A stretch of DNA of 64,000 nucleotides from Brachybacterium avium (GTDB taxonomy: Bacteria; Actinomycetota; Actinomycetes; Actinomycetales; Dermabacteraceae). The stretch is taken from NCBI RefSeq assembly GCF_002216795.1, contig NZ_CP022316.1:2757205-2821204 (forward strand), given 5' to 3'. Within the stretch, counting starts at the first letter, position 1; every line of letters starts with the position of its first letter. This document shows, piece by piece, positions 31,476 through 39,604 of this stretch. The translations under genes were made by a program, and so were the position numbers. The notes under the pieces were generated by a model. The model saw only the letters and a program-made list of their open reading frames with translations. It ran no database searches and was not told where the DNA came from.

Positions 31476-31481
31476 TAGGAT
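31476..31481 (+). promoter_or_regulatory. -10 box of purA promoter
   Basis: TAGGAT would start transcription near 31488 and give a leader of about 63 nt. Unlike most genes in this window, purA has a real ribosome site (CAGGAG) before its ATG. I see no PurR box or riboswitch. Confidence 0.5.
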
Positions 31482-31550
31482 CCACGCGGCCCCGTGCGCT
31501 CCACGTGGCCGACTGCCCGGAAAGTCACATCCCGTTCCTCAGGAGTCGCC

Positions 31551-32849
31551 ATGCCCGCCGTCGTGATCGTCGGAGCCCAATGGGGTGACGAGGGGAAGGG
31601 CAAGGCCACCGATCTCCTCGGTGAGCGGGTCGACTACGTGGTCAAGCCCAACGGAGGCAACAACGCCGGCCACACCGTGGTCGTCGACGGTGAGAAGTTC
31701 GAGCTCAAGCTCCTTCCCGCCGGCATCCTCTCGCCGCAGGTCACGCCGGTCATCGGCAATGGCGTGGTGGTCCATCTCGGCGCGCTGTTCGAGGAGATCG
31801 GGATGCTGGAGTCCCGTGGCGTGGACACCACCCGGCTGCGCATCAGCGCCAACGCGCACATCGTGGCGCCGTACCACCAGACCCTCGACAAGGTCACCGA
31901 GCGCTTCCTGGGCAAGCGGGCGATCGGCACCACCGGTCGCGGCATCGGCCCTGCGTACATGGACAAGATCGGCCGCCTCGGCATCCGCGTCCAGGACCTC
32001 TTCGACGAATCGATCCTGCGGCAGAAGATCGAGGGGGCGCTGCGCCAGAAGAACGAGCTGCTGGTCAAGCTCTACAACCGTCGCGCCGTCGAGATCGACG
32101 AGATCGTCGAGGAGCTGCTGGGCTACGCCGAGCGGCTGCGGCCGATGGTGGTGGACACCACGCTGCTGCTGAACGACGCGCTGGATCGCGACGAGGTGGT
32201 CCTGATGGAGGGCGGCCAGGCCACCTACCTGGATGTCGACCACGGCACCTACCCGTTCGTGACCAGCTCCAATCCCACCGCCGGCGGTGCCTGCACGGGA
32301 ACCGGCATCGGCCCCACCCGCATCGATCGCGTGATCGGGATCGTCAAGGCGTACACCACCCGCGTGGGTGCCGGCCCCTTCCCCAGCGAGCTCGAGGACG
32401 AGTGGGGCGAGTACCTCCAGCGCGTCGGCGGCGAGGTGGGTGTCAACACCGGTCGAGCGCGTCGCTGCGGCTGGTACGACGCGCTGATGATCCGTCATGC
32501 AGTGCGCATCAACGGCTTCACCGACATCGTGCTGACCAAGCTCGATGTGCTCACCGGCATCGATGAGGTGCCGATCTGCACCGGTTACGACGTCGACGGC
32601 GTCGTCCACCGCGAGATGCCGATGACCCAGACGGAGTTCCATCACGCCACCCCGGTCTACGAGACCCTCCCGGGCTGGACCGAGAACCTCTCCGCAGCCC
32701 GCACCTTCGAGGAGCTGCCCGAAAACGCACGGAACTACGTGCGTCGCCTGGAGGAGCTCGCCGGGTGCCGGATCAGCGCCATCGGGGTGGGCCCGGATCG
32801 TGCCGCGACCATCGCCGTCCACGACCTGCTGCCGGAGACGACCAGCTGA
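31551..32849 (+). CDS. purA: Adenylosuccinate synthase
   Basis: The 432-aa enzyme joins IMP and aspartate using GTP, the first step of the AMP branch. Signatures are [18 protein letters not shown] at the N-terminus, [27 protein letters not shown] and [16 protein letters not shown] 31551 is set by the CAGGAG ribosome site and family start. Length is complete. It competes with GuaB for IMP. A probable start of the SCP_3 gene follows within 5 nt of the stop. Confidence 0.97.
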   Translation: MPAVVIVGAQWGDEGKGKATDLLGERVDYVVKPNGGNNAGHTVVVDGEKFELKLLPAGILSPQVTPVIGNGVVVHLGALFEEIGMLESRGVDTTRLRISANAHIVAPYHQTLDKVTERFLGKRAIGTTGRGIGPAYMDKIGRLGIRVQDLFDESILRQKIEGALRQKNELLVKLYNRRAVEIDEIVEELLGYAERLRPMVVDTTLLLNDALDRDEVVLMEGGQATYLDVDHGTYPFVTSSNPTAGGACTGTGIGPTRIDRVIGIVKAYTTRVGAGPFPSELEDEWGEYLQRVGGEVGVNTGRARRCGWYDALMIRHAVRINGFTDIVLTKLDVLTGIDEVPICTGYDVDGVVHREMPMTQTEFHHATPVYETLPGWTENLSAARTFEELPENARNYVRRLEELAGCRISAIGVGPDRAATIAVHDLLPETTS

Positions 32850-32853
32850 CGTG

Positions 32854-33315
32854 GTGACCCGTCGTACCGACCCCGAGGCGGGCCGCCGTGCGCTGACCTC
32901 GTGGGCGACCGACCCGGAGGGGGCAGGGCGCCCGGTGCTCGCACCGGCCGTGCGCCACACCCTGGAGCTGTTCGCCGAGGAGTACCCCGGTGGCGCCGTC
33001 GAGCTGCGGGTCCCGCCCTACGCCGCGGCGCAGGCCATCCCCGGCACCCGGCACACCCGCGGCACCCCGCCGGCGGTCGTGGAGACCGATCCCGCCACCT
33101 GGCTGGGGCTGGCCACCGGCGATCTCGACTGGGAGCAGGCGGTGGCCGAAGGGCGCGTGCGCGCGAGCGGTGAGCGCAGCGACCTGGGCGGGCTGCTTCC
33201 GCTGCTGGGCCCGCGCCGTGTCGTGCGCACGGCCCGTGACCAGGCTGCCCGTGAGCAGCCGGTCCAGGATCAGTCAGTCCAGGATCAGTCAGTCCATGAG
33301 CAGGAGGAGCGATGA
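32854..33315 (+). CDS. SCP_3-type sterol carrier family protein
   Basis: The protein is about 153 aa. The central part matches an actinobacterial small-protein family: AVRHTLELFAEEYPGGAVELRVPPYAAAQAI, HTRGTPPAVVETDPATWLGL and RVRASGERSDLGGLLPL. The family name refers to a sterol-carrier-like fold; the ligand is unknown and bacteria of this kind rarely make sterols. GTG 32851 or GTG 32854 is the start, right after purA. The C-terminus contains a direct repeat giving VQDQSVQDQSV. The stop overlaps cutC by 4 nt. Confidence 0.85.
   Translation: MTRRTDPEAGRRALTSWATDPEGAGRPVLAPAVRHTLELFAEEYPGGAVELRVPPYAAAQAIPGTRHTRGTPPAVVETDPATWLGLATGDLDWEQAVAEGRVRASGERSDLGGLLPLLGPRRVVRTARDQAAREQPVQDQSVQDQSVHEQEER
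33262..33291 (+). repeat. 15-bp tandem duplication inside the SCP_3 gene
   Basis: Two exact copies of GTCCAGGATCAGTCA (33262-33276, 33277-33291) are followed by a partial third copy. They keep the reading frame and add a five-residue repeat (VQDQS) to the protein tail. Confidence 0.85.
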
Positions 33316-34109
33316 GCGTGGCCGTGGAGATCGCGGTGGAGGACCTTGCCGGGCTGGAGGTCGCCGCGCAGGCCGGTGCTGACCGGGTGGAGCTGTGCGT
33401 GGACCTCGCCCGGGGCGGGCTCACCCCGCCGGCGACGCTGGTCCAGGAGTGCACAGCCCGTGCTGCCGCCCTGGCTGGGGCGCGCGATGCCAAGCCCCAC
33501 TTCGACGTGCACGTGCTGATCCGCTGCCGCGCCGAGCACGGCGACTTCCTGGACCGGCCCGAGGAGTTCGCCTACTCGGCCGACGAGATCTCACTGATGG
33601 CGAGGCAGGCCGAGGAGAGCGTCGCCGCAGGGGCGGCCGGTGTGGTGATCGGTGCGCTCACCGAGGACGGCGAGCTGGACCTGCCCGCGATCGAGGCCAT
33701 CCGCGACGGCGCGCTGAGCGCCGGCAGCAGCGCCATGCGAGGGGTCACCCTCACCGTCCACCGCGCGGTCGACGCGCTGGCGGACCGGTCGCGGCGGGAG
33801 GACGCGGCGCGGACCCTGCTGGGCCTCGGGATCCACCGGATGCTGACCTCCGGGGGAGCGAGCCGGGCCCTGGACGGAGCCGAGGACCTGGGCGCCATGG
33901 TCGATGCTGCCCAGGGGCTGCTGGACATCTGCGCCGGAGGCGGGGTGCGCCCCGCCGATATCGGAGATCTCGTGCGCCGCACCGGAGTGGCCGATGTCCA
34001 TCTCTCCGCCCGCCGACGACCTGGCGCCCCGGTCGAGGACGGCGCCCCGAAGACCTGCACCGACCCGGCGATCGTCGCCGCGGCGGTCGATGCCGCTGAA
34101 GGACTGTGA
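33312..34109 (+). CDS. cutC: CutC-family protein
   Basis: The 265-aa protein has the CutC TIM-barrel pattern: VAVEIAVEDLAGLEVAAQAGADRVELCVDLA...GGLTPP, the HVLIRCR segment, VIGALTEDGELD and HRAVDAL. CutC was linked to copper handling in E. coli, but later evidence for that is weak, so its role is open. ATG 33312 overlaps the SCP_3 stop by 4 nt and its own stop overlaps the next gene by 4 nt, so it belongs to a purA-led operon. Confidence 0.92.
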   Translation: MSVAVEIAVEDLAGLEVAAQAGADRVELCVDLARGGLTPPATLVQECTARAAALAGARDAKPHFDVHVLIRCRAEHGDFLDRPEEFAYSADEISLMARQAEESVAAGAAGVVIGALTEDGELDLPAIEAIRDGALSAGSSAMRGVTLTVHRAVDALADRSRREDAARTLLGLGIHRMLTSGGASRALDGAEDLGAMVDAAQGLLDICAGGGVRPADIGDLVRRTGVADVHLSARRRPGAPVEDGAPKTCTDPAIVAAAVDAAEGL

Positions 34110-34504
34110 GCACTGTGAACGACTCCGAGAACCCCAATCATCCAGAACACCCCACGGACCCGGTGGGCCCCGAGGACGGCGCAGGCATCGAGAGCGGCGC
34201 CGACACCGCGCACTCCGCGGGCCGCGGGAGCGCCGAGCCCGTCGATGCCTTCTCTGAGACCGAGGTCACCAGCGTGTACGTGCGCCGGCGCCGCACCCCG
34301 ACCCTGGGCTTCTGGGTCGCTCTCGCGATTCTCGTCCCGGCCGTGGCGGCTCTGCTCAGCGCCCCCTTCTTCGATTTCGCGGATCTCAGCGGGGTGGTCA
34401 ACTTCATGCTGGTGGCCGCGGTATTCATCGGCCTCCCACTGGCTGCGATCGCTGCCCTGGTGGACGCGATCAGGCACCGCGACGAGTCGAGACGACGCCG
34501 CTGA
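34106..34504 (+). CDS. Small two-helix membrane protein, unknown function
   Basis: The protein is 132 aa. The first 65 residues are polar and acidic, rich in Pro, Glu and Asp. A basic stretch (RRRRTP) precedes two hydrophobic helices (FWVALAILVPAVAALLSA and FMLVAAVFIGLPLAAIAAL), and the tail is Arg-rich. GTG 34106 overlaps the cutC stop (GTGA); GTG 34115 is an alternative. No family is recognised. It is the last gene before the purF promoter. Confidence 0.7.
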   Translation: MSTVNDSENPNHPEHPTDPVGPEDGAGIESGADTAHSAGRGSAEPVDAFSETEVTSVYVRRRRTPTLGFWVALAILVPAVAALLSAPFFDFADLSGVVNFMLVAAVFIGLPLAAIAALVDAIRHRDESRRRR

Positions 34505-34589
34505 GCCGAGGCGACTCCCGCGTCCGGATCGCGAGGGATGCCGCTCCCGGTCCCTGCGGACAGTGCTGGGCCGCGCCAGAGGCCTGTGG

Positions 34590-34595
34590 CACTAT
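34590..34595 (+). promoter_or_regulatory. Possible -10 box of leaderless purF promoter
   Basis: CACTAT keeps the conserved A at position 2 and T at position 6 and lies 6 nt before GTG 34602. No ribosome site precedes the GTG. The match is weaker than for guaB or guaA. Confidence 0.45.
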
Positions 34596-34601
34596 GGACC
34601 A

Positions 34602-36092
34602 GTGGCACGTGGCGACGGAAAACTCTCCCATGACCTGCTCCCCGGGGAGAAGGGCCCGCAGGACGCCTGCGGGGTCTTCGGCGTCTTCGCCCCCGGTGAG
34701 GACGTCTCCAAACTGACCTACTACGGTCTCTATGCTCTCCAGCATCGCGGGCAGGAGTCCGCGGGCATCGCAACCAGCGACGGCTCCCAGATCATGGTCT
34801 ACAAGGACATGGGTCTGGTCTCCCAGGTCTTCGACGAGGCGTCGCTCGAGGCGCTCCAGGGCCATATCGCGATCGGGCACACCCGGTACTCGACCACCGG
34901 CGGCTCGAACTGGTCCAACGCTCAGCCCGCCCTCGGCCCCCGTCCCGACGGCACCGTGGCCATGGCGCACAACGGCAATCTGGTCAACACCGAGGAGCTG
35001 CTCGACCTGATCGAGGAGCGCCACGGCAGGCCCCGCACCGGCGAGATCGCCCGGGGCAACACCACCGACACCGCTCTGGTCACCGCGCTGCTGAACGTCG
35101 AGGGGAGCCTCGAGGCTGCCCTGCGGGAGCTGATGCCGCTGCTCCACGGCGCCTACTGCTTCACCCTGATGACGGAGACCACGCTGTATGCGGCGCGGGA
35201 TCCCCAGGGCATCCGCCCGCTGGTGCTGGGGCGCCTCGAGCGCGGCTGGGTGGTCGCCTCCGAGACCGCGGCCCTGGACATCTGCGGTGCCAGCTTCGTG
35301 CGCGAGGTCGCGCCCGGCGAGATGATCGTGATCGACGAGCAGGGACTGCGCTCCGAGCAGGTGATGCCCCCCGTCCCCAAGGGGTGCGTCTTCGAGTACG
35401 CCTACCTCGCCCGCCCCGATACCCGCATCGCCGGGCGCAGCGTGAACGAGGCCCGCACCGAGATGGGCCGCCAGCTCGCCCGGGAGCATCCCGTCGAGGC
35501 GGATCTGGTGATCCCGACCCCCGAGTCCGGCACCCCGGCCGCCATCGGCTACGCCCAGGAATCAGGCATCCCCTACGGCCAGGGCATGGTGAAGAACGCC
35601 TATGTCGGCCGTACGTTCATCCAGCCCAGCCAGACCATCCGTCAGCTCGGCATCCGCCTGAAGCTGAACCCGCTGCGGGAGGTCATCCAGGGCAAGCGGC
35701 TGGTCGTCGTCGACGACTCGATCGTGCGCGGCAACACCCAGCGCGCCGTGGTGCGGATGCTGCGCGAGGCGGGAGCGGCCGAGGTCCATGTGCGGATCTC
35801 CTCCCCGCCGGTGCGCTGGCCCTGCTTCTACGGCATCGACTTCGCCTCCCGGGCGGAGCTGATCGCCAACGGCCTCGGCATCGAGGAGATCGCACGCTCG
35901 CTCGGCGCCGACTCTCTGGGATACATCACCGAGGCGGGGATGATCGCCGCCACCGACCAGCCAGAGGAGGCGCTGTGCACCGCCTGCTTCTCCGGGAAGT
36001 ATCCGGTCGCCCTGCCGGAGCCCGTCGCCCGAGCCCAGGGCATCGTCCAGGCTCCGCCCACCGAACCCTCCCTCGCCGAGAAGGACGCATGA
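34602..36092 (+). CDS. purF: Amidophosphoribosyltransferase
   Basis: The 496-aa enzyme makes 5-phosphoribosylamine from PRPP and glutamine, the first step of purine synthesis. A propeptide of about 22 residues precedes the nucleophile in CGVFGVFA (Cys 23). The PRPP loop reads VVVDDSIVRGNTQR. The Cys residues in GCVFEYAYLARPD, WPCFYGIDF and CTACFSGKYP match those that bind a 4Fe-4S cluster in the Bacillus-type enzyme. GTG 34602 fits a leaderless start. purM follows with a 4-nt overlap (ATGA). Confidence 0.96.
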   Translation: MARGDGKLSHDLLPGEKGPQDACGVFGVFAPGEDVSKLTYYGLYALQHRGQESAGIATSDGSQIMVYKDMGLVSQVFDEASLEALQGHIAIGHTRYSTTGGSNWSNAQPALGPRPDGTVAMAHNGNLVNTEELLDLIEERHGRPRTGEIARGNTTDTALVTALLNVEGSLEAALRELMPLLHGAYCFTLMTETTLYAARDPQGIRPLVLGRLERGWVVASETAALDICGASFVREVAPGEMIVIDEQGLRSEQVMPPVPKGCVFEYAYLARPDTRIAGRSVNEARTEMGRQLAREHPVEADLVIPTPESGTPAAIGYAQESGIPYGQGMVKNAYVGRTFIQPSQTIRQLGIRLKLNPLREVIQGKRLVVVDDSIVRGNTQRAVVRMLREAGAAEVHVRISSPPVRWPCFYGIDFASRAELIANGLGIEEIARSLGADSLGYITEAGMIAATDQPEEALCTACFSGKYPVALPEPVARAQGIVQAPPTEPSLAEKDA

Positions 36093-37252
36093 ACCAGACC
36101 AGCCCCAGCCCCCAGGACTCCCGCTCCTCCGGGATCACCTACGCCGACTCCGGTGTGGACACGGCCGCCGGCGATCGCGCTGTCGAGCTGATGAAGGAGG
36201 CCGTCGCCGCGACCCACGGCCCCCAGGTGCTCGGCGGGATCGGCGCCTTCGCGGGACTGGTCGACGTCAGCGCGCTGAAGGCCTTCGACCGGCCGCTGCT
36301 GGCCTCCTCCACGGACGGCGTGGGCACCAAGATCGCGATCGCGCGAGAGCTGGACATCCACGACACCATCGGTCGTGACCTGGTCGGCATGGTGGTCGAC
36401 GACATCATCGTCGTCGGTGCCGAGCCGCTGGCCATGACCGACTACATCGCCTGCGGCACCGTGGTGCCGGAGCGGATCGCCGACATCGTGCGCGGCATCG
36501 CCGAGGGCTGCCGCCTGGCAGGCTGTGCGCTGGTGGGCGGGGAGACCGCCGAGCATCCGGGCCTGATGGCACCCGAGGACTACGACGTGGCCGGCGCCGC
36601 GGTGGGCGTGGTCGAGGCCGCGGACCTGCTGGGCCCTGAGCGGGTGCGCCCCGGGGATGTGGTGATCGGGATGGATGCCTCCGGCCTCCACTCCAACGGC
36701 TACTCGCTGGTGCGCGCCGTGGTCGCCGCTGCGGGCCTCTCCCTGGACTCCGAGGTGGAGGACTTCGGTCGCACCCTCGGCGAGGAGCTGCTGGAGCCGA
36801 CCCGGATCTACACCGCGGACCTGCTGGCCGTGCTGCGGGATGCCCGCACCCGCGGTGCCGTCCACGCGCTGAGCCATGTGACCGGCGGAGGACTCGCCGC
36901 GAACCTCGCACGCGTGATGCCGCGCGGGCTCGCCGCCCGGATCGATCGCTCCCGGTGGGAGCCGGGAGCGGTGTTCTCGCGGGTGGCCGCTTGGGGCTCG
37001 GTGCCGCAGCTGGATCTCGAGGGCACCTTGAACATGGGCATCGGGATGATCGCCCTGGTCGACGCGGACTCTGCCGACGCGACGCTCGCCGTTCTGGCGG
37101 AGTGCGGGCTCGGCGCGCGGGTGATCGGCGAGGTCGTCGGCGAGGAATCGCTGCCGGTGCCCGGCGGACCGCTGGAGCATGTCGTCACCGGGGCCAAGGG
37201 CGTCGACGGCGGCGGCGTGCTGATGGCCGGTCAGCACGGCGGCTGGAGCTGA
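36089..37252 (+). CDS. purM: Phosphoribosylformylglycinamidine cyclo-ligase (AIR synthetase)
   Basis: The 387-aa enzyme closes the imidazole ring to make aminoimidazole ribotide with ATP. Family segments are YADSGVDTAAGDRAVELMK, GGIGAFAGL, LASSTDGVGTK, DLVGMVVDDIIVVGAEPL, LVGGETAEHPG and GLHSNGYSLVR. ATG 36089 overlaps the purF TGA, so the two are translationally coupled. It is slightly longer than many homologues because of a variable polar N-terminus. A strong hairpin follows and separates it from the convergent DUF3073 gene. Confidence 0.96.
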   Translation: MNQTSPSPQDSRSSGITYADSGVDTAAGDRAVELMKEAVAATHGPQVLGGIGAFAGLVDVSALKAFDRPLLASSTDGVGTKIAIARELDIHDTIGRDLVGMVVDDIIVVGAEPLAMTDYIACGTVVPERIADIVRGIAEGCRLAGCALVGGETAEHPGLMAPEDYDVAGAAVGVVEAADLLGPERVRPGDVVIGMDASGLHSNGYSLVRAVVAAAGLSLDSEVEDFGRTLGEELLEPTRIYTADLLAVLRDARTRGAVHALSHVTGGGLAANLARVMPRGLAARIDRSRWEPGAVFSRVAAWGSVPQLDLEGTLNMGIGMIALVDADSADATLAVLAECGLGARVIGEVVGEESLPVPGGPLEHVVTGAKGVDGGGVLMAGQHGGWS

Positions 37253-37269
37253 GCCGGGATGCTCCCGAC

Positions 37270-37309
37270 ACAGCATGAGGGCCGACCCTCAGGTCGGCCC
37301 TCATGCTGT
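37270..37309. terminator. 18-bp perfect hairpin between convergent purM and DUF3073 genes
   Basis: A perfect 18-bp inverted repeat (37270-37287 against 37292-37309) closes a 4-nt loop, CTCA. It sits about 17 nt after purM and about 40 nt after the convergent DUF3073 stop, so it may work in both directions. No long T tract. Confidence 0.85.
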
Positions 37310-37350
37310 CATGCGTGTGTCACGGTGCTCTCCGGCGGGTGCCGGTGTGC

Positions 37351-37551
37351 TCAGCGGTGTCGTGCGGACGGTGCGTCCTCGTCGGCCCAGTTCTCACTGT
37401 CCTCGGCCCGGTCGTCTCCGTCGGCGCCGGAGGCCTCGCCTCGCTGGGACTGCAGTTCGCGCTGCAGTGCCGTGAGGTCCGTCGGCGGGCTGTAGTACTT
37501 GAGGTCCCGTGCCACCTTGGTGTGCTTGGCTTTCTGTCGGCCGCGACCCAT
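37351..37551 (-). CDS. DUF3073 small protein
   Basis: The 66-aa protein opens with MGRGRQKAKHTKVARDLKYYSP, the signature of an actinobacterial family of unknown function, and ends in an acidic region. Its position convergent to purM is one I recall for this family. AGGGGGT lies a few bases before ATG 37551. The basic start suggests nucleic-acid or ribosome contact, but this is inference. Confidence 0.9.
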   Translation of the reverse strand: MGRGRQKAKHTKVARDLKYYSPPTDLTALQRELQSQRGEASGADGDDRAEDSENWADEDAPSARHR

Positions 37552-37871
37552 GGATCTGACCCCCTGTGCGTCGGCTGCCGGGTGTTCTTGTCGACCCGGA
37601 AGATGGCATTAGTTTCGTTTGCTCAGGGTACATGAGCGCCCTGCGGTCCGGCGAACTCCAAGGGGTGAGACGTGCCGGACATCCCGTTCAGGGCTTTCAG
37701 AGGGCCGAAGCCCCACCGAAACGCCCGATTCGTAGGATCTTGGCCGGACACGGGTCATTTGTTTACCAGCGCATCGGCCCTACCGATTAGTCTGTAGCGG
37801 GTGCCAGCACCAGATCACGCCGAGCGGGCGTGGCGGCGCCCCGAATCCCGCAGTGAAAGGTCACACGCCCA
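37552..37871. other. Divergent intergenic region upstream of bldC
   Basis: This 320-nt gap is less GC-rich than its surroundings in two places (about 37605-37630 and 37735-37795). It holds a short hairpin (GGGCTT 37691-37696 with AAGCCC 37708-37713), -10-like TAGGAT (37733-37738) and TAGTCT (37788-37793), and a possible 24-codon upstream frame (37801-37875). It is the largest likely regulatory region in the right half of the window. Confidence 0.5.
37788..37793 (+). promoter_or_regulatory. -10 box upstream of bldC
   Basis: TAGTCT is followed by 7 nt and a GTG at 37801, the same geometry as the leaderless guaA and guaB3 starts. For bldC itself it would give a leader of about 70 nt. Confidence 0.5.
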
Positions 37872-37875
37872 ATGA
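37801..37875 (+). CDS. Possible 24-codon leaderless upstream ORF coupled to bldC
   Basis: GTG 37801 lies 7 nt after a -10 box and opens a frame of 24 codons. Its TGA (37873-37875) overlaps the bldC ATG (37872) as ATGA. The peptide is polar and Arg-rich (begins VPAPDHAER). Its codons are poor for this genome, so the sequence itself may not matter. The bldC ribosome site (AAAGG, 11 nt before ATG) is marginal, which would make coupling useful. This is a hypothesis from geometry only. Confidence 0.35.
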   Translation: MPAPDHAERAWRRPESRSERSHAQ

Positions 37876-38090
37876 ACGCAACCACGGAGAACCCTTCCGC
37901 GGGCGATGAGGACGCCACCGGGCTGCTGACGCCTGCCGAGGTCGCGAAGATGTTCCACGTCGATCCGAAGACGGTCACCCGCTGGGCCCAGGCCGGCAAG
38001 CTGACGTACATGCGCACCCTGGGCGGCCATCGACGGTATCGCCGCGACGAGGTCGTCGAGCTGCTGCGGGACAGCTCCAAGGACGTGTGA
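37872..38090 (+). CDS. bldC: BldC-type MerR-like transcriptional regulator
   Basis: The 72-aa protein consists almost entirely of a MerR-type winged helix: LLTPAEVAKMFHVDPKTVTRWAQAGKLTYMRTLGGHRRYRRDEV. This matches BldC of Streptomyces, a developmental regulator that binds DNA as head-to-tail arrays and lacks an effector domain. In a non-sporulating relative its targets are unknown. Its stop overlaps the following hydrolase gene by 4 nt. Regulation may involve the upstream frame at 37801-37875. Confidence 0.93.
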   Translation: MNATTENPSAGDEDATGLLTPAEVAKMFHVDPKTVTRWAQAGKLTYMRTLGGHRRYRRDEVVELLRDSSKDV

Positions 38091-39124
38091 GCACTGATCC
38101 GCTCCTGGGGGAGGGGTACGAGACGTACCGGATCGATCTCGGGTCCGACGATGAGGGGCCGCTGGTCGGCACACTGATCCACCGCGAGCCAGGGAGCTCG
38201 CCGGAGGCGGTCGCCGGGCGGCCGCCGATCCTGCTGATGCACGGCTGGTCGGACTACATCCTCGACCGGGAGCTGATGGAGCACCTCGGCCACCGCGGGC
38301 ACGACGTGTGGGGGCTGGACCTGCGCAAGCACGGCCGGAGCCTGCTGCCGGGACAGACCGCGACGGCGATCGACCATCTCAGCCGCTACGACGCGGAGAT
38401 CGGTGCTGCGCTGAGGCTCATCGGCCGTGACCGGCCCCCGGTGCTGCTCGCACACTCCACCGGAGGGCTCACCGCTACGCTGTGGGCCCAGCGGAATCCG
38501 GGCACGGTGGCCGGTCTCGCCCTGAACTCACCGTGGCTGGAGATGCACCTGGGACCGGTCACCCGCGCTCTCGCCCGGGTGCCGGTGCGATTGCTGGCCG
38601 AGCGGCTGCGACGACGACCGATCCTCCCCGTCGGCAGCGCTCACGTCGCCCGTGCCAGCCACCGGGATTTCGGCGGCGCCTATGACTACGATCTCGCTCT
38701 GAAACCGCCGGGAGGCCATCCCTTCCCGGCAGTCACTCTCAACGCGATCATCGACGGGCAGCGACGCCTGGCCGCCGCCGGGCCGCTGACGATCCCGGTG
38801 CTGGTGCTGCACTCGGACCGCACCCGGATCGGCCACCGGTTCAGTGAGCAGATGCGACGCTCGGACTCGGTGCTGAACGTGCGGACCCTTGCTGCGGCGG
38901 CGGCCGCACTGGGCCCGCAGGTGCAGATCGACGCGGTCCCTGGCGCGCGCCACGACGTGTTCCTCTCCGACGCGGATGCCCGCTCCTGGGCCACCGAGAT
39001 CCTTGACGACTGGCTGGAGACGTCCTGCCGGGTGATGCCTACGATGAAGGAGTCCGATCGCGCCGAGGACCTCGGCCCGCCCGCTCCGGGCACGTCCGGG
39101 AAGGAGCCGACCGATGACCGCTGA
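38087..39124 (+). CDS. Alpha/beta hydrolase, lysophospholipase-like
   Basis: The protein is 345 aa. The fold is clear from PPILLMHGWSDYILDRELMEHLGHRGHDVWGLDLRKHG (strand and oxyanion region), the nucleophile motif LLAHSTGG, and a late catalytic His in PGARHDVFLSD. An Asp in VLVLHSDRT could complete the triad. It resembles serine hydrolases of the monoglyceride-lipase type, but the substrate is unknown. GTG 38087 overlaps the bldC stop, making a bldC-hydrolase operon. Confidence 0.87.
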   Translation: MSTDPLLGEGYETYRIDLGSDDEGPLVGTLIHREPGSSPEAVAGRPPILLMHGWSDYILDRELMEHLGHRGHDVWGLDLRKHGRSLLPGQTATAIDHLSRYDAEIGAALRLIGRDRPPVLLAHSTGGLTATLWAQRNPGTVAGLALNSPWLEMHLGPVTRALARVPVRLLAERLRRRPILPVGSAHVARASHRDFGGAYDYDLALKPPGGHPFPAVTLNAIIDGQRRLAAAGPLTIPVLVLHSDRTRIGHRFSEQMRRSDSVLNVRTLAAAAAALGPQVQIDAVPGARHDVFLSDADARSWATEILDDWLETSCRVMPTMKESDRAEDLGPPAPGTSGKEPTDDR

Positions 39125-39590
39125 TGCGCGTTCGCTGCGGAGGCAGGCCGACTCGCTGCGGCGCGCCGCCGACCGCCTCACGATCCTGCGGCTGCGCCTG
39201 GCCAACACGATCGTGGACCTCACCCGTGCGGAGGACCGCGGAACCCGGATGCTGGGCGAAGAGATCCACGAGCACTGGATGCAGGAGCACTATCCGGAGC
39301 TGGGACGCATCGCCGGCGGACTGCGCGCGAGCGCCCGTCGGCTGGACGCGACCGCAGTCGCCGCGGAGCGCAGCACCGGCCGACGCCTCGGCGGATACGC
39401 CGGCGCCGGATTCCTGGGCCGCGGGGATGATGCGCATCGCCACGTGGCCGACGTCGCCGCTTTCGTCGGCACCGAGCAGGGCGCCAGCATCGGCGGGTTC
39501 CCGCTGCTGCCCGGCGCCGAGGACGGCTTCCTCGCCCACCCCTCGCACACCCTCGGCATCGACACCCCCGAGTACGACGAGGGCGACTGA
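39114..39590 (+). CDS. Predicted helical protein, unknown function
   Basis: The protein is 158 aa. The first 80 residues form a long, charged helix-rich segment (RSLRRQADSLRRAADRLTILRLRLANT), possibly coiled coil. A Gly-rich stretch (RRLGGYAGAGFLG) and an acidic C-terminus follow. There is no membrane segment or signal. ATG 39114 overlaps the hydrolase gene by 11 nt, suggesting the same operon. No family is recognised. Confidence 0.68.
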   Translation: MTADARSLRRQADSLRRAADRLTILRLRLANTIVDLTRAEDRGTRMLGEEIHEHWMQEHYPELGRIAGGLRASARRLDATAVAAERSTGRRLGGYAGAGFLGRGDDAHRHVADVAAFVGTEQGASIGGFPLLPGAEDGFLAHPSHTLGIDTPEYDEGD

Positions 39591-39604
39591 ACGGTCGGCG
39601 GGAT

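Noticed and set aside
37566-37790. 74-residue frame between the DUF3073 gene and bldC
   Set aside because: It has no ribosome site or -10 box at its start, no family pattern, and overlaps likely promoter elements.
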